The notes below the pieces were generated by a model. That model was not told where the DNA came from, did not search any database, and worked only from the letters and a program-made list of their open reading frames with translations. The position numbers and the translations under genes are program-made. A DNA stretch of 64,000 nucleotides from positions 99,215 through 163,214 of the forward strand of contig NZ_JASSVS010000012.1 in assembly GCF_030250645.1 (NCBI RefSeq), written 5' to 3'. The DNA is from Marinobacter azerbaijanicus. GTDB taxonomy: Bacteria > Pseudomonadota > Gammaproteobacteria > Pseudomonadales > Oleiphilaceae. How positions within the stretch are numbered: the first letter of the stretch is position 1; each line of letters begins with the position of its first letter. Of this stretch, positions 17,330 through 26,163 are shown one piece after another.

Positions 17330-18284
17330 ACACATAATCCAGCAGCTCGTCAATCTGCTCCTGGCTCAGGGGCTCCCGGAGGGCATCGTGTTCGATAGCT
17401 TCCTGTATGGTCTTATCCAATCCTTTTACAGGTACGGACAGCAACGCCTCCTTGGGATAGAACGCTGCAGCCTCTTTCGCAATTTCCAGGTCAATGTTGT
17501 TGAACACGGCAAAGCGCTCAACCGCTTTATCCTTATTGTCATACATCCAGTCCACAGTTTTCATATAGGCGCGCATAAAACGTTTGGCAACGTCACGACG
17601 CTCAGTAAGGAACGTTGTATTGGAAATGTTGGCCCGTACAGTCTGTTCAGCCAGTTCCGGGAGGTCGCTGCCCTTTGCAATGATTCTCAGGTCACCCGCG
17701 GCGACCAGGTCAAGATTGAAAGGAGGTACTGACCAGCCAGCATCGAGTTGCCCGGACATCACCTGGGTGCGATTGTCTGAAATGCCGCCTGCAGAAACAG
17801 TTTCTGCGTCTACCCCGGCTTTCGCCAAGAGGTTCAGCAAAACCAGGTGGGAGGATGCACCGGGGCGGGAATAGCCCACTGTTGCGCCTTGCGCATCGGC
17901 GAGGCTTTTCAGGTCACTGTCACTTTTGGCATACCAGAACAGGTCATTGGCACCTGTCATTTCAGCTCCTATGATTCGCACCGGAGCGCCGCGCTGATAA
18001 GCTCCGAGAATACCGAGCATGCCGTTAACAAAACCCATATCAACGCTTCGGGTTGTGACGGCCTGAAGTGTTTCCGCTCCACCTTTGGTCCAGGTCATTT
18101 CAACGGAAAGGTTTTCGTCGGCAAAAATGCCTTCTTCAATACCCTGGTGCACCACCAGCGTGTCCCACAGTCCTCTTTGGCCGATAGCGACAGAAACCTT
18201 GTCCATTTCCTGGGCAACAGCGCTTAGTGACAGCATGGTAGCTACCACGGGGATGAGCACATATTTACACAGTTTGAGTTTCAT
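17316..18284 (-). CDS. ABC transporter substrate-binding protein (NMT1/SsuA/TauA-like)
   Basis: 322 residues from ATG 18284, with AGGAG upstream. The longer open frame to 18347 adds a Cys/Asn-rich segment with no Shine-Dalgarno. Signal peptide 1-25 (MKLKLCKYVLIPVV...LSAVAQ). The mature domain has KVSVAIGQRGLWDTLVVHQGI, WTKGGAETLQAVTTRSVDMG and ATVGYSRPGASSHLVLLNLL. These are typical of receptors for alkylsulfonates, nitrate, thiamine precursors or aromatic acids. It supplies the two permeases and ATPase encoded around it. The ligand cannot be predicted. Confidence 0.86.
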   Translation of the reverse strand: MKLKLCKYVLIPVVATMLSLSAVAQEMDKVSVAIGQRGLWDTLVVHQGIEEGIFADENLSVEMTWTKGGAETLQAVTTRSVDMGFVNGMLGILGAYQRGAPVRIIGAEMTGANDLFWYAKSDSDLKSLADAQGATVGYSRPGASSHLVLLNLLAKAGVDAETVSAGGISDNRTQVMSGQLDAGWSVPPFNLDLVAAGDLRIIAKGSDLPELAEQTVRANISNTTFLTERRDVAKRFMRAYMKTVDWMYDNKDKAVERFAVFNNIDLEIAKEAAAFYPKEALLSVPVKGLDKTIQEAIEHDALREPLSQEQIDELLDYVYDPR

Positions 18285-18336
18285 CAGATTGTTCTCCTCA
18301 ATGCTTTTGTTTTTGTTACAAGTTGTTCCGGTGGCG

Positions 18337-19131
18337 TTATGCTTCACCGACTGCTTTCATTCCCCTATCGGCTTCCGTGCGCAGGTCTTCCCAGATTTGC
18401 CCAACGTAGGCGGCAAATTTGTCAGTAGAAATAAGTTCTGAATCTCGCGGTCGCGGTAGTTCAATGTCGATAGTTCGCATGATGGTGCCTGGGCGGTAAG
18501 ACATGACCGCCACTCTGTCACTAAGTTGTACAGCCTCAGTAATATTGTGAGTAATGAGCATTGTGGTCTGCTTTAGTGCATCGCAGATCTTAAGTAGCTT
18601 GTCCCCAAGCAACAGCCGCGTTTGCTCATCCAGTGCCCCGAAAGGTTCGTCCATTAACAGAATACGTGGTTCCGAGGCCAGGGTGCGTGCAATGGCAGTG
18701 CGTTGGCGCATGCCTCCAGACAGTTGGTGGGGGAAATGGTGCTCAAATCCGGTTAAACCAACCAGTTCCACAAAGTGGCGAGCTTTTTCCAGTCGCTCTT
18801 TTTTCTCCATTCCAGCAACTTCGAGGGAGAAAGCGACATTGTCGAGCACCGTGCGCCAGGGAAAAGTGGATTCTTCCTGAAACACCATGCCAATGTCCTT
18901 ATGGGGACCGGAGACAGATACGCCATTTACAATAACCTCTCCGGAATCCGGCGGTATCATGCCGCCGATTATGTTAAAGAGAGTAGATTTCCCACAACCG
19001 CTGGGGCCAATGATTGAAAGAAACTCACCTTGCTTAACCCCAAGATTGGCGGGTGCCAGTGCCTGGATCCGATCCCCGTTATCGGACTCAAACGTTTTCG
19101 AGACATTCCTTACTTCAAGAGTAGCTGTCAT
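18337..19131 (-). CDS. ABC transporter ATP-binding protein, NitT/TauT type
   Basis: 264 residues from ATG 19131 (MTATLEVRNVSKTFE), beginning right after the aldehyde dehydrogenase stop. The longer frame to 19257 lies inside that gene and is rejected. Walker A GPSGCGKSTLFN, Q-loop VFQEESTFPWRTV, signature LSGGMRQRTAIAR, Walker B ILLMDEPFGALDE and switch LITHNI are intact. It resembles SsuB/TauB. It energises the importer formed with the receptor and two permeases downstream. Confidence 0.92.
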   Translation of the reverse strand: MTATLEVRNVSKTFESDNGDRIQALAPANLGVKQGEFLSIIGPSGCGKSTLFNIIGGMIPPDSGEVIVNGVSVSGPHKDIGMVFQEESTFPWRTVLDNVAFSLEVAGMEKKERLEKARHFVELVGLTGFEHHFPHQLSGGMRQRTAIARTLASEPRILLMDEPFGALDEQTRLLLGDKLLKICDALKQTTMLITHNITEAVQLSDRVAVMSYRPGTIMRTIDIELPRPRDSELISTDKFAAYVGQIWEDLRTEADRGMKAVGEA

Positions 19132-19132
19132 G

Positions 19133-20617
19133 TCAGGGCTCCAGGGTGACGTTGACATTTTTTGCCTGGGTGAATGTGAAAAGCTCTTCAAGGCACTCTT
19201 CACGCCCGAGTCCGGATTGTTTCGTGCCACCAAAAGGAGCACCGGGTATGTGAGCACTGGAGCCGTTTATCCACACGTACCCAACGTTGAGCATGTTGGC
19301 TGCTCTGTGAGCAGTCGCAAGGTCTCTGGTCCATACTGATGCAGTCAGGCCGAACTCCAGCTCATTGACCATATCGAGAACGGTCTGTTCGTCCGACCAG
19401 CGGATAACAGAAAGTACAGGCCCGAATATTTCCTCGCGAGCTATACGCATATCCCGAGTTACGTCGGCGAACACGGTTGGTCGAACGAAGTAGCCATTGG
19501 CCAGCTCTGGCTCCTCGGGCCGGGTGCCCCCGCTTACCAAACGCGCACCCTCGGATTTGCCAATATTTATGTACTCCATGACCTTGTCAAACTGAGCTTT
19601 ACTGGACAGGCAGCCCATTTCTGTTTCCACTTTGTCGGGGAGCCCCGGTTTGATCGCATTGGTTTGTTCGATAATCCGTTCAAGAACGTCTTCGTAAATG
19701 CTGTCGTGGAGGAAGAGACGACTGGTGGATCCACAGGATTGGCCGGCGGTCCAACCAAAGTTCATACCGTGGACTGCGCTGGTCGCTGCCTTGTTCGGAT
19801 CGGCATCGGGAAACACCACCATGGCGTTCTTGCCACCGAGTTCCATCAGTGTGCTTTTCAGGGTATTGGCGGCGGCACGACAGACGGCTTTGCCGGTTGG
19901 AATACTTCCCACCAGGCTGATATTGTCCACGTGCTCGTGTTCAGAGAGTGAGGCTCCCGCTTCAATCTGACCGTTGACGATGTTGAGAACCCCGGCGGGT
20001 AGTAAACCATCAAACAACTCAGCCAGTCTCAACGCCGACAATGGCGTGTGTTCACTTGGTTTGATGATCACGCTGTTGCCTGCAATCAAAGGCGCTGCGA
20101 TTTTTGCACAGACAAACATCGCGGGGTGATTGAATGGAACAATGCGTGCTACCACCCCCAGCGGCTGGCGCACGACATAATTCAGTTGGCCCTCGGCCGT
20201 TGGAATGGTTTCGCCTTTAAGCTCCGTGGCCAGCCCGGCAAAGTAATCCAGCAGGTGAGCACCTACCTGCATATCCCCAACCATTGCGGAACGAGGATTG
20301 CCGCAGTCCAAGGCGTCAAGTAACGCAAGTTCTTCCGCGTGGTCACGAACCTTCTGTGCCATCTTCCGTACGGCAGCCGCACGCTGGGTGGGCGCTAAGG
20401 CGCGCCACGCCGGTTGTGCGACGCGGGCTGCTTTCACGGCGAGGTTTATATCTTCGGCGGTTGCTTCGTCCACGTCACCAAGGCTACTGCCATCGGCCGG
20501 GTTGGTCACCGGGATCCGGCGGCCAAGGGACGCTTTGTGCCAGGCACCGCCGTAGTATAGGCCGCGATTTCGCGGCAGTACCAATTCATGTGTGATTGTT
20601 TTGTCTTGGTTGGTCAT
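19133..20617 (-). CDS. NAD(P)-dependent aldehyde dehydrogenase
   Basis: 494 residues, full length for the ALDH superfamily. Catalytic residues are N164 (PFNHP), E259 (MELGGKNAMV) and C295 (AGQSCGSTSRLFL). The C-terminal PFGGTKQSGLGREECLEEL is characteristic. It oxidises an aldehyde to the acid. The gene directly follows the ThDP-dependent decarboxylase-like enzyme (34 bp gap), which suggests a keto-acid to aldehyde to acid sequence. The second ALDH of the window (23777-25228) shares the unusual QSCGS-SRL segment and could be a distant paralogue acting on a related aldehyde. Shine-Dalgarno GGGAG. Confidence 0.92.
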   Translation of the reverse strand: MTNQDKTITHELVLPRNRGLYYGGAWHKASLGRRIPVTNPADGSSLGDVDEATAEDINLAVKAARVAQPAWRALAPTQRAAAVRKMAQKVRDHAEELALLDALDCGNPRSAMVGDMQVGAHLLDYFAGLATELKGETIPTAEGQLNYVVRQPLGVVARIVPFNHPAMFVCAKIAAPLIAGNSVIIKPSEHTPLSALRLAELFDGLLPAGVLNIVNGQIEAGASLSEHEHVDNISLVGSIPTGKAVCRAAANTLKSTLMELGGKNAMVVFPDADPNKAATSAVHGMNFGWTAGQSCGSTSRLFLHDSIYEDVLERIIEQTNAIKPGLPDKVETEMGCLSSKAQFDKVMEYINIGKSEGARLVSGGTRPEEPELANGYFVRPTVFADVTRDMRIAREEIFGPVLSVIRWSDEQTVLDMVNELEFGLTASVWTRDLATAHRAANMLNVGYVWINGSSAHIPGAPFGGTKQSGLGREECLEELFTFTQAKNVNVTLEP

Positions 20618-20650
20618 TTTGGGTGGCTCCCTTTAATTATTAGTACTTGT

Positions 20651-22444
20651 TCAGTTGCCGTCGTCTGAATGGGAATCACTATTGAAATCAACTACGCCGC
20701 TCATGTAGCCCGCCTTGACGACAACATCGAGAAGCGCTGGCTGGCCGTTTTCAACGGTGGTAATGGCTTTTTCCAGAGCAGTTTTAAAGGAACGTTCATC
20801 GAGGATGGGGCCTTCAGCCTGAAAACCTTGGGCCCTGGCGATGGAGGCCAGGTCGATTGCCGGGTCATCTAGTCGCTGGCCGACCCACTTGTTCTCAACG
20901 TCACGGTTCCTGTTGATAGCGACGGCTTCCTGGTGGGCGACGTCGTTATAGTAGCCGCGGTTATTTGCAACAATAATCAGCACGGGAATTCCGTAACGTG
21001 CGGCAGTCCATAGGGCGTTGGCACCCATCATAAGGTCACCGTCGCCCAGAACCGCTACTGGCAATCGTGATGAGCCTTTGAGGCCCAGTGCGCTGCCAAT
21101 CACCATTCCCGGTCCTGAGCCGATACCGGCACCGCCGTCATAACCGAGATAATCCAGTGGGTGCTTAAAGGTATTGGTGGCGGAGGGCCAGCCAAGGGGC
21201 AGGCGCAGATAACTGACTTCCCGATCGTTGAGTGTCGACGTCAGTGTGGTTGCCAGTGCCAGCAGATCGAAAGCACCAGTTTGTTGTGGCATTGCCGGCC
21301 GCTTGTGAGCATTTTGCACTTTGATCGTTGCGGTTGATTCGATTCGTTCAAGCAGGCCATCCACCGCACTCTCTGGCGTGCCGTCGAGAGCCAGATCCAC
21401 CGGAGCCATACGCTGATGATTCATCGCCCAGCCATTCATGGCGTAATCGTCCAGCGAGGCGTGGATAATCTTTGCCGAAGGCTTGCCATCGGGCCAAACC
21501 GTATACAACGTTCCGCCAAGATCCAGCCAGTCGAGGCTGATAATCAGATCAGCCCCGGATAATAGCTGGATGGCCGCGTTATCGAGCCGGAATGCCGGTG
21601 GTAAAGGGTGGAGGAGGTGATCCGTTGGGAAGGCCGCTGCGATTTTGAGGTCGGTCATCACGGTAGCGCCAAGTTTTTCAGCTAACTCTATCCGCTTACC
21701 CCAGTCCGTGGAACTCCGGGAAACCCTGCCTGCAAGAATCACGGGATTCCTGGCCTTACGAATCATGTTCGCCGCTGTATCCAATTCTTTTGCTGAGGGC
21801 ACTGGTGGTTCGCCTGGCATGAAGCGTGTCGGATCGGGCAGTGATAACGGCTTATCAAGTGCCTTTTCCTGCAAACTTACATCAAGGCAGATATATACCG
21901 GTCCCCGCGGCTGCCGGATGGTCGCTTGCCACGCTCTCAGAATGGACTCCATAGCGGCTTCAACCGACGCGGGCTGATTATCCCACTTGATGAAAGGACG
22001 GATGAGGGCAGCCTGATCTTGTGAGGTGTGTATCCAGTCAATCCAGGGGCGTCTCAGGTTTGCATCAACCGGTCCGTTAGCGCCAAGGATCAGCATGGGT
22101 GCGCGGTCACACCACGCATTGTATATGGCCATACTGCCATGCATCAGGCCGACATTGCTGTGAAGGGCGACTGCCATGGGTCGTCCGGTTACCTTGGCGT
22201 AGCCGTGAGCCATGGCAACGGCATGCTCTTCATGAAGACACACCAGCATTTCCGGAGCTGTATCCTCAAGAACGTTAACCAGGCTGTCGTGGAGGCCTCG
22301 GTAGCTGGCCCCGGGATTGAGCGCAATGAAGTCGATTGGTAACGACCTGAGTGTCCAGGCCACGGCATCGCTGCCCCATTCCAGCTTTTCAGATGACGGT
22401 GGCAGGGGGCGAGAGGGTGTATTTCCCGTGTTTTCGGCAACCAT
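20651..22444 (-). CDS. Thiamine-diphosphate-dependent enzyme, acetolactate synthase/benzoylformate decarboxylase-like
   Basis: 597 residues with the three-domain ThDP layout. The N-terminal Pyr domain holds CLHEEHAVAMAHGYAKVTG with E72 as candidate activating glutamate. The central domain is around RKARNPVILAGRVSRSS. The C-terminal PP domain has the ThDP/Mg motif GDGDLMMGANAL...IIVANNRGYYN. These enzymes decarboxylate or condense 2-oxo acids. It starts the leftward operon and is followed by ALDH, which favours a 2-oxo acid decarboxylase role over acetolactate synthesis. No small regulatory subunit is nearby. The exact substrate is unknown. Confidence 0.86.
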   Translation of the reverse strand: MVAENTGNTPSRPLPPSSEKLEWGSDAVAWTLRSLPIDFIALNPGASYRGLHDSLVNVLEDTAPEMLVCLHEEHAVAMAHGYAKVTGRPMAVALHSNVGLMHGSMAIYNAWCDRAPMLILGANGPVDANLRRPWIDWIHTSQDQAALIRPFIKWDNQPASVEAAMESILRAWQATIRQPRGPVYICLDVSLQEKALDKPLSLPDPTRFMPGEPPVPSAKELDTAANMIRKARNPVILAGRVSRSSTDWGKRIELAEKLGATVMTDLKIAAAFPTDHLLHPLPPAFRLDNAAIQLLSGADLIISLDWLDLGGTLYTVWPDGKPSAKIIHASLDDYAMNGWAMNHQRMAPVDLALDGTPESAVDGLLERIESTATIKVQNAHKRPAMPQQTGAFDLLALATTLTSTLNDREVSYLRLPLGWPSATNTFKHPLDYLGYDGGAGIGSGPGMVIGSALGLKGSSRLPVAVLGDGDLMMGANALWTAARYGIPVLIIVANNRGYYNDVAHQEAVAINRNRDVENKWVGQRLDDPAIDLASIARAQGFQAEGPILDERSFKTALEKAITTVENGQPALLDVVVKAGYMSGVVDFNSDSHSDDGN

Positions 22445-22968
22445 TTTCTGTTCCTGATTTTTGTGTTTTTATCATTAAGCGAGAGATAATTTCACTATGG
22501 TATAGTCGAAAGGTACCGTCAGGTGTTGTGTACGTCAAGCCTCGAAGTGAGGTGTGTCCTTGCGCAAGGCACGGTGAAATTTGGGTATTCCTCGGGGGCC
22601 CTATGTAGCTATAGAATAAAGTGCTTGTAATACTTATTCACGAAAAGTAATAAGTCTTTAGTAAAGCGAGATATGTATAGTTATTTAATAGAGTAAATAC
22701 AGAAGATGTGCCGCCATAAACCATATGAAAATAATACAAAATAATAATTGTTCATACGTCTCCCGCCTCTGAGCTATTTATTGTTTCCGATTTCCAATTA
22801 ATGGTTGACACCTGAAGCCGTTTGTATAATTTTAGACTCAGGTTTCACAAAACAAAATAGTATCTCAATAATAAAGAACATGGTTGGTAGCTTTAATGGC
22901 TCTGAGGAGTCAGGCGGGCACTGACCAGCAGATTACGCACAATAAAGACAATCATAGGGGGTGGCTCA
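22445..22968. promoter_or_regulatory. AT-rich divergent promoter region with repeated ACACCTGA/TCAGGT half-sites
   Basis: This 524-bp gene-free region drives two opposite catabolic operons. Consensus hexamers TTGACA (22805-22810) and TATAAT (22825-22830) occur on the plus strand but only 14 nt apart, shorter than the normal 17. An inverted repeat ACCTGA (22810-22815) / TCAGGT (22838-22843) brackets that -10. TCAGGTGT recurs at 22519-22526 near the leftward gene. These could be operator half-sites for a common regulator; none is encoded nearby except the IclR gene at 37456. All calls here are by eye. Confidence 0.4.
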
Positions 22969-23745
22969 ATGGGCTCTAATAAGCTTTTTGATCTTGAAGG
23001 ACGCACAGTGATCATCACTGGTGGGGGGCGTGGGATTGGCAAGGTTTATGCCAAATCGTGCGTGGACGCTGGTATGAAGGTTGTTATCGCGGATATTCAT
23101 GGGGAGGAAGCGGAGACGACTGCCGCGGAATTGCGGGACTCCGGCGGTGACGCCATTGCTGTCACTACCGATATTTCCAATGAAGAAAGTGTCGCGGCCA
23201 TGGCCAAGAAAACCATGGAAGCCTTTGGTCGAATTGATGGTGTTGTGAATAACGCATCTTTGATGAGTTCTCTGCCTCGCCGTTCCTGGCTTGAAATTCC
23301 CACGGAAGAGTGGGACCGAGTGATGGCTGTTGATCTCCGCGGTTTGTTGACGGTTTGTCGCGCGGTTTATCCACACATGAAGGCTCAAAAGTGCGGCAAG
23401 ATCATCAACGTCTCATCCAGCCGTGTTCTTGAGGGTACGCCTAACCGGCTTCATTACACCTCAGCGAAGGCGGGTGTTATCGGCTTTTCCAGGGCCTTGG
23501 CCCGTGAAGTCGGGGATGACGGCATAAATGTCAATGTTGTTATGCCAGGACTGACGCTAAGCGATACCCAACTGGCATCCTCAAGCACCAGCTACCTGAG
23601 TGACGAATACAATCAGCAGCGCGCTCTGAAGCGGCCCCAGACACCTGAGGATCTGGTTGGAACGGTCCTTTTCCTGCTCTCCCCCGCCAGCGACTTCATA
23701 ACCGGCCAGACGATTAACGTCGATGGCGGGAAGTCCATGCATTGA
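22969..23745 (+). CDS. Short-chain dehydrogenase/reductase (SDR) oxidoreductase
   Basis: 258 residues, classical SDR. Cofactor motif TGGGRGIG (17-24), NNAS (94-97), catalytic S150, Y163 and K167 (NVSSSRVLEG...YTSAK) and a C-terminal GQTINVDGGKSMH. It interconverts an alcohol and a ketone with NAD(P). It is the first gene of the rightward operon and ends 31 bp before the ALDH start. Alcohol oxidation followed by aldehyde oxidation is a reasonable reading of the pair. The start is preceded by a weak GGGGGTGG sequence. Confidence 0.9.
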   Translation: MGSNKLFDLEGRTVIITGGGRGIGKVYAKSCVDAGMKVVIADIHGEEAETTAAELRDSGGDAIAVTTDISNEESVAAMAKKTMEAFGRIDGVVNNASLMSSLPRRSWLEIPTEEWDRVMAVDLRGLLTVCRAVYPHMKAQKCGKIINVSSSRVLEGTPNRLHYTSAKAGVIGFSRALAREVGDDGINVNVVMPGLTLSDTQLASSSTSYLSDEYNQQRALKRPQTPEDLVGTVLFLLSPASDFITGQTINVDGGKSMH

Positions 23746-23776
23746 GTATGAAAAAGCTGAATCGGAGCACAAGAAA

Positions 23777-25228
23777 ATGACAGATGTCCAAACGACCTTG
23801 ATGTTGATTGATGGTGAGCTGGTTGAAGCCGCCAGTGGAAAAACGCTGGATTCGCTGAATCCTGCTACAGAAGAAGTGATCGGTCGGATTCCGGCCGGTG
23901 ACAAGGTAGATGTAGACCGCGCTGTGGTGGCGGCTACTCGAGCCCAACTTGAATGGGCGAACACCGAAATATCCCACAGGGCAGAGCGGCTTCGCGCAGT
24001 GGCAGCCAGGGTTGCCGAGCGAGCAGAGGAAATTCTGAGACTGGAAGTTCTTGATACGGGCAACACCATCACCAAAATGCGCGGTGACGTGGGAATGGGT
24101 ATCAAGGTCCTGGAATATTACGCGGGCCTTGGGCTTGAGCTTAAAGGCAGTACGATTCCTGCCAGCCAGAGTAATCTGCACTTTTCTCTGCGGGAACCAT
24201 ACGGCGTTGTCGGACGAATCATTCCATTCAATCACCCCATTATGTTCGCACTTTCCAGGATGGCTGCTCCTCTGATGGCAGGTAACGCAATTATCATCAA
24301 GCCACCCGAGTCGAGTTCCCTTTCCGCTGGCATTCTGGCAGAAATTTGCCGGGATGAACTGCCGCCTGGACTGGTCAATATTATCACCGGTTTAGGAACG
24401 GTGGCGGGTGATGCAATTGTTCGCCACCCGGAGGTCAAGCGCCTCGCGTTCATTGGTTCTGTTCCAACTGGTCTGGCCATTCAGAAGGCGGCCGCCGAAG
24501 TATCTGTAAAGCATGTCAGCCTCGAATTGGGTGGCAAAAACCCAATGCTCATTTTCCCTGATATCGATCCCGAAGTTGCGGCGACAGCGGCGGTATCAGC
24601 AATGAATTTCGCTTGGCAGGGACAATCCTGTGGCTCTTGCAGTCGGTTACTCGTTCACGAATCCCTCTATGACGAGGTTCTTAAGCGCATTGTTGAAAAA
24701 ACAGAGCGGTTGGTGATTGGTGATCCGCTGGATCCTGACTCTCAAATGGGGCCTATGAATTCCCGAATGCAGTTGGACAAGGTTGAACATTATGTGCGTA
24801 CCGCTCATGAGGATGGTGCGCGACTGATGACTGGTGGAGAGCGCCCGCCAGGCGCTCAGTTTGAACGCGGCTACTGGCACCAGCCTACAATATTTGCCGA
24901 TGTGACTCCGGAGATGCGAATAGGGCACGAAGAAATTTTCGGGCCTGTGCTGTCCGTTTTCCGCTGGAAGGATGAAGACGAGGCAATACGCATTGCCAAC
25001 AGCACGGAGTACGGGCTTACCGCTGCCATCTGGACGAACGATCTCAATGCAGCGACGCGGTGCATCCGCCGGATCAAGGCTGGTTATGTGTGGGTGAATG
25101 GATTTTCGGCACATCACCTTGGAACACCGTTTGGTGGCATGGGTAACAGTGGTCTTGGACGGGAGGAGGGCATTGAAGAGCTACTTTCCTATACAGAGAC
25201 CAAAACCGTCCATCTGGCATTGAATTAA
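23777..25228 (+). CDS. NAD(P)-dependent aldehyde dehydrogenase
   Basis: 483 residues from ATG 23777 (MTDVQTTLMLIDGELVEA), with GGAG 10 nt upstream; the longer frame overlaps the SDR gene. N152 (PFNHP), E250 (LELGGKNPML) and C285 (QGQSCGSCSRLLV) are the catalytic residues. The end PFGGMGNSGLGREEGIEELLSYTE matches betaine-aldehyde or hydroxymuconic-type ALDHs. It lies between SDR and the Fe/2-oxoglutarate dioxygenase. It likely oxidises an aldehyde produced by one of these neighbours. Confidence 0.92.
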   Translation: MTDVQTTLMLIDGELVEAASGKTLDSLNPATEEVIGRIPAGDKVDVDRAVVAATRAQLEWANTEISHRAERLRAVAARVAERAEEILRLEVLDTGNTITKMRGDVGMGIKVLEYYAGLGLELKGSTIPASQSNLHFSLREPYGVVGRIIPFNHPIMFALSRMAAPLMAGNAIIIKPPESSSLSAGILAEICRDELPPGLVNIITGLGTVAGDAIVRHPEVKRLAFIGSVPTGLAIQKAAAEVSVKHVSLELGGKNPMLIFPDIDPEVAATAAVSAMNFAWQGQSCGSCSRLLVHESLYDEVLKRIVEKTERLVIGDPLDPDSQMGPMNSRMQLDKVEHYVRTAHEDGARLMTGGERPPGAQFERGYWHQPTIFADVTPEMRIGHEEIFGPVLSVFRWKDEDEAIRIANSTEYGLTAAIWTNDLNAATRCIRRIKAGYVWVNGFSAHHLGTPFGGMGNSGLGREEGIEELLSYTETKTVHLALN

Positions 25229-25248
25229 TTCAGGCAGGAGTTGTTTGT

Positions 25249-26079
25249 ATGAGTATTGAAATAGTGCCTTGCTCCCCGGCCCTTGGGGCCGAGATTCGTG
25301 GTGTTGATGTCAGCAAAGTCACGGATGCGGAATTTGCCACGATTATTGAGGCGTGGCACCGGTATCAGGTGATTCTGCTTCGCAATCAGAACCTGCCTGA
25401 AGAAGATCAGCAAGTGGCGTTCGCCCGCCGGTTCGGCGAGCTGGCGGAAGTTCACGTGCCCGAGTACCAGGGTAATCACCCGGCGGTGATGTACATCGGT
25501 AACCTGAAAGAAGAAGGCAAGAGCGAAGGCGCCTTGCCACTCGGTGAAATGGAATTTCATATCGATCAGTGCTACCAGCAACGTCCGGCCAAAGGCACCA
25601 TGCTTTACGCCATCGAGATTCCCTCGAAAGGCGGAGAAACAGTGTTTGCCAATGGCTACATGGCCTACGAGCGGTTGCCAGAGTCCGTCAAGTCCAGGAT
25701 CGAGGGTCTTAGGGCAATCAATGTTTATGATCGTGGTGGCTATGTCACGGACCGGAAGAACATGGTCAGTATAGAGGACGGCATTTCGCAGGCCCATCCG
25801 ATTGCACGGACACACCCGGCCACCGGCCGCAAGAGTTTGTTCGTCAATAAACTGATGACCCATTCAATAGAAGGTCTTGACTCTGATGAAAGTGAAACCC
25901 TTCTCAATGTGATGTTTGAAAGCATTTCCCAGCCAGATATTTCCTATGTCCACGAGTGGCAGGTGGGAGACCTGTTGCTTTGGGACAACCGGTGCACATT
26001 GCACGCCCGCCGGGATTTTGATCCGGCGGAGCGTCGCTGGCTGCGGCGAGTGACAATTCTTGGGGGAGTGCCTGAGTAA
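25249..26079 (+). CDS. TauD/TfdA-family Fe(II)/2-oxoglutarate-dependent dioxygenase
   Basis: 276 residues. The facial triad is visible as H104 and D106 (EFHIDQCY) and H252 (CTLHARRDFDP), with a 2-oxoglutarate-binding Arg among R263-R267 (ERRWLRR). The N-terminal LGAEIRGVDVSK and WHRYQVILLRNQ are typical of TauD, TfdA and related enzymes, which hydroxylate a carbon next to a heteroatom and release sulfite, phenol or amine. In this operon it may split an ether, sulfonate or amine of the imported substrate to give an aldehyde for the neighbouring ALDH. AGGAG Shine-Dalgarno. Confidence 0.9.
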   Translation: MSIEIVPCSPALGAEIRGVDVSKVTDAEFATIIEAWHRYQVILLRNQNLPEEDQQVAFARRFGELAEVHVPEYQGNHPAVMYIGNLKEEGKSEGALPLGEMEFHIDQCYQQRPAKGTMLYAIEIPSKGGETVFANGYMAYERLPESVKSRIEGLRAINVYDRGGYVTDRKNMVSIEDGISQAHPIARTHPATGRKSLFVNKLMTHSIEGLDSDESETLLNVMFESISQPDISYVHEWQVGDLLLWDNRCTLHARRDFDPAERRWLRRVTILGGVPE

Positions 26080-26163
26080 GTGCCTGAAGAGCGGTTTCTC
26101 TTTCCGTTAATAAAGAGAGTGCAGTGTCGTCCTAACTCGGACAAAAACAATAAGGAGTAACAC

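Noticed and set aside
19132..19257. Longer N-terminus for the ABC ATP-binding protein
   Set aside because: The extension lies inside the aldehyde dehydrogenase gene; the ATP-binding domain begins at the ATG at 19131.
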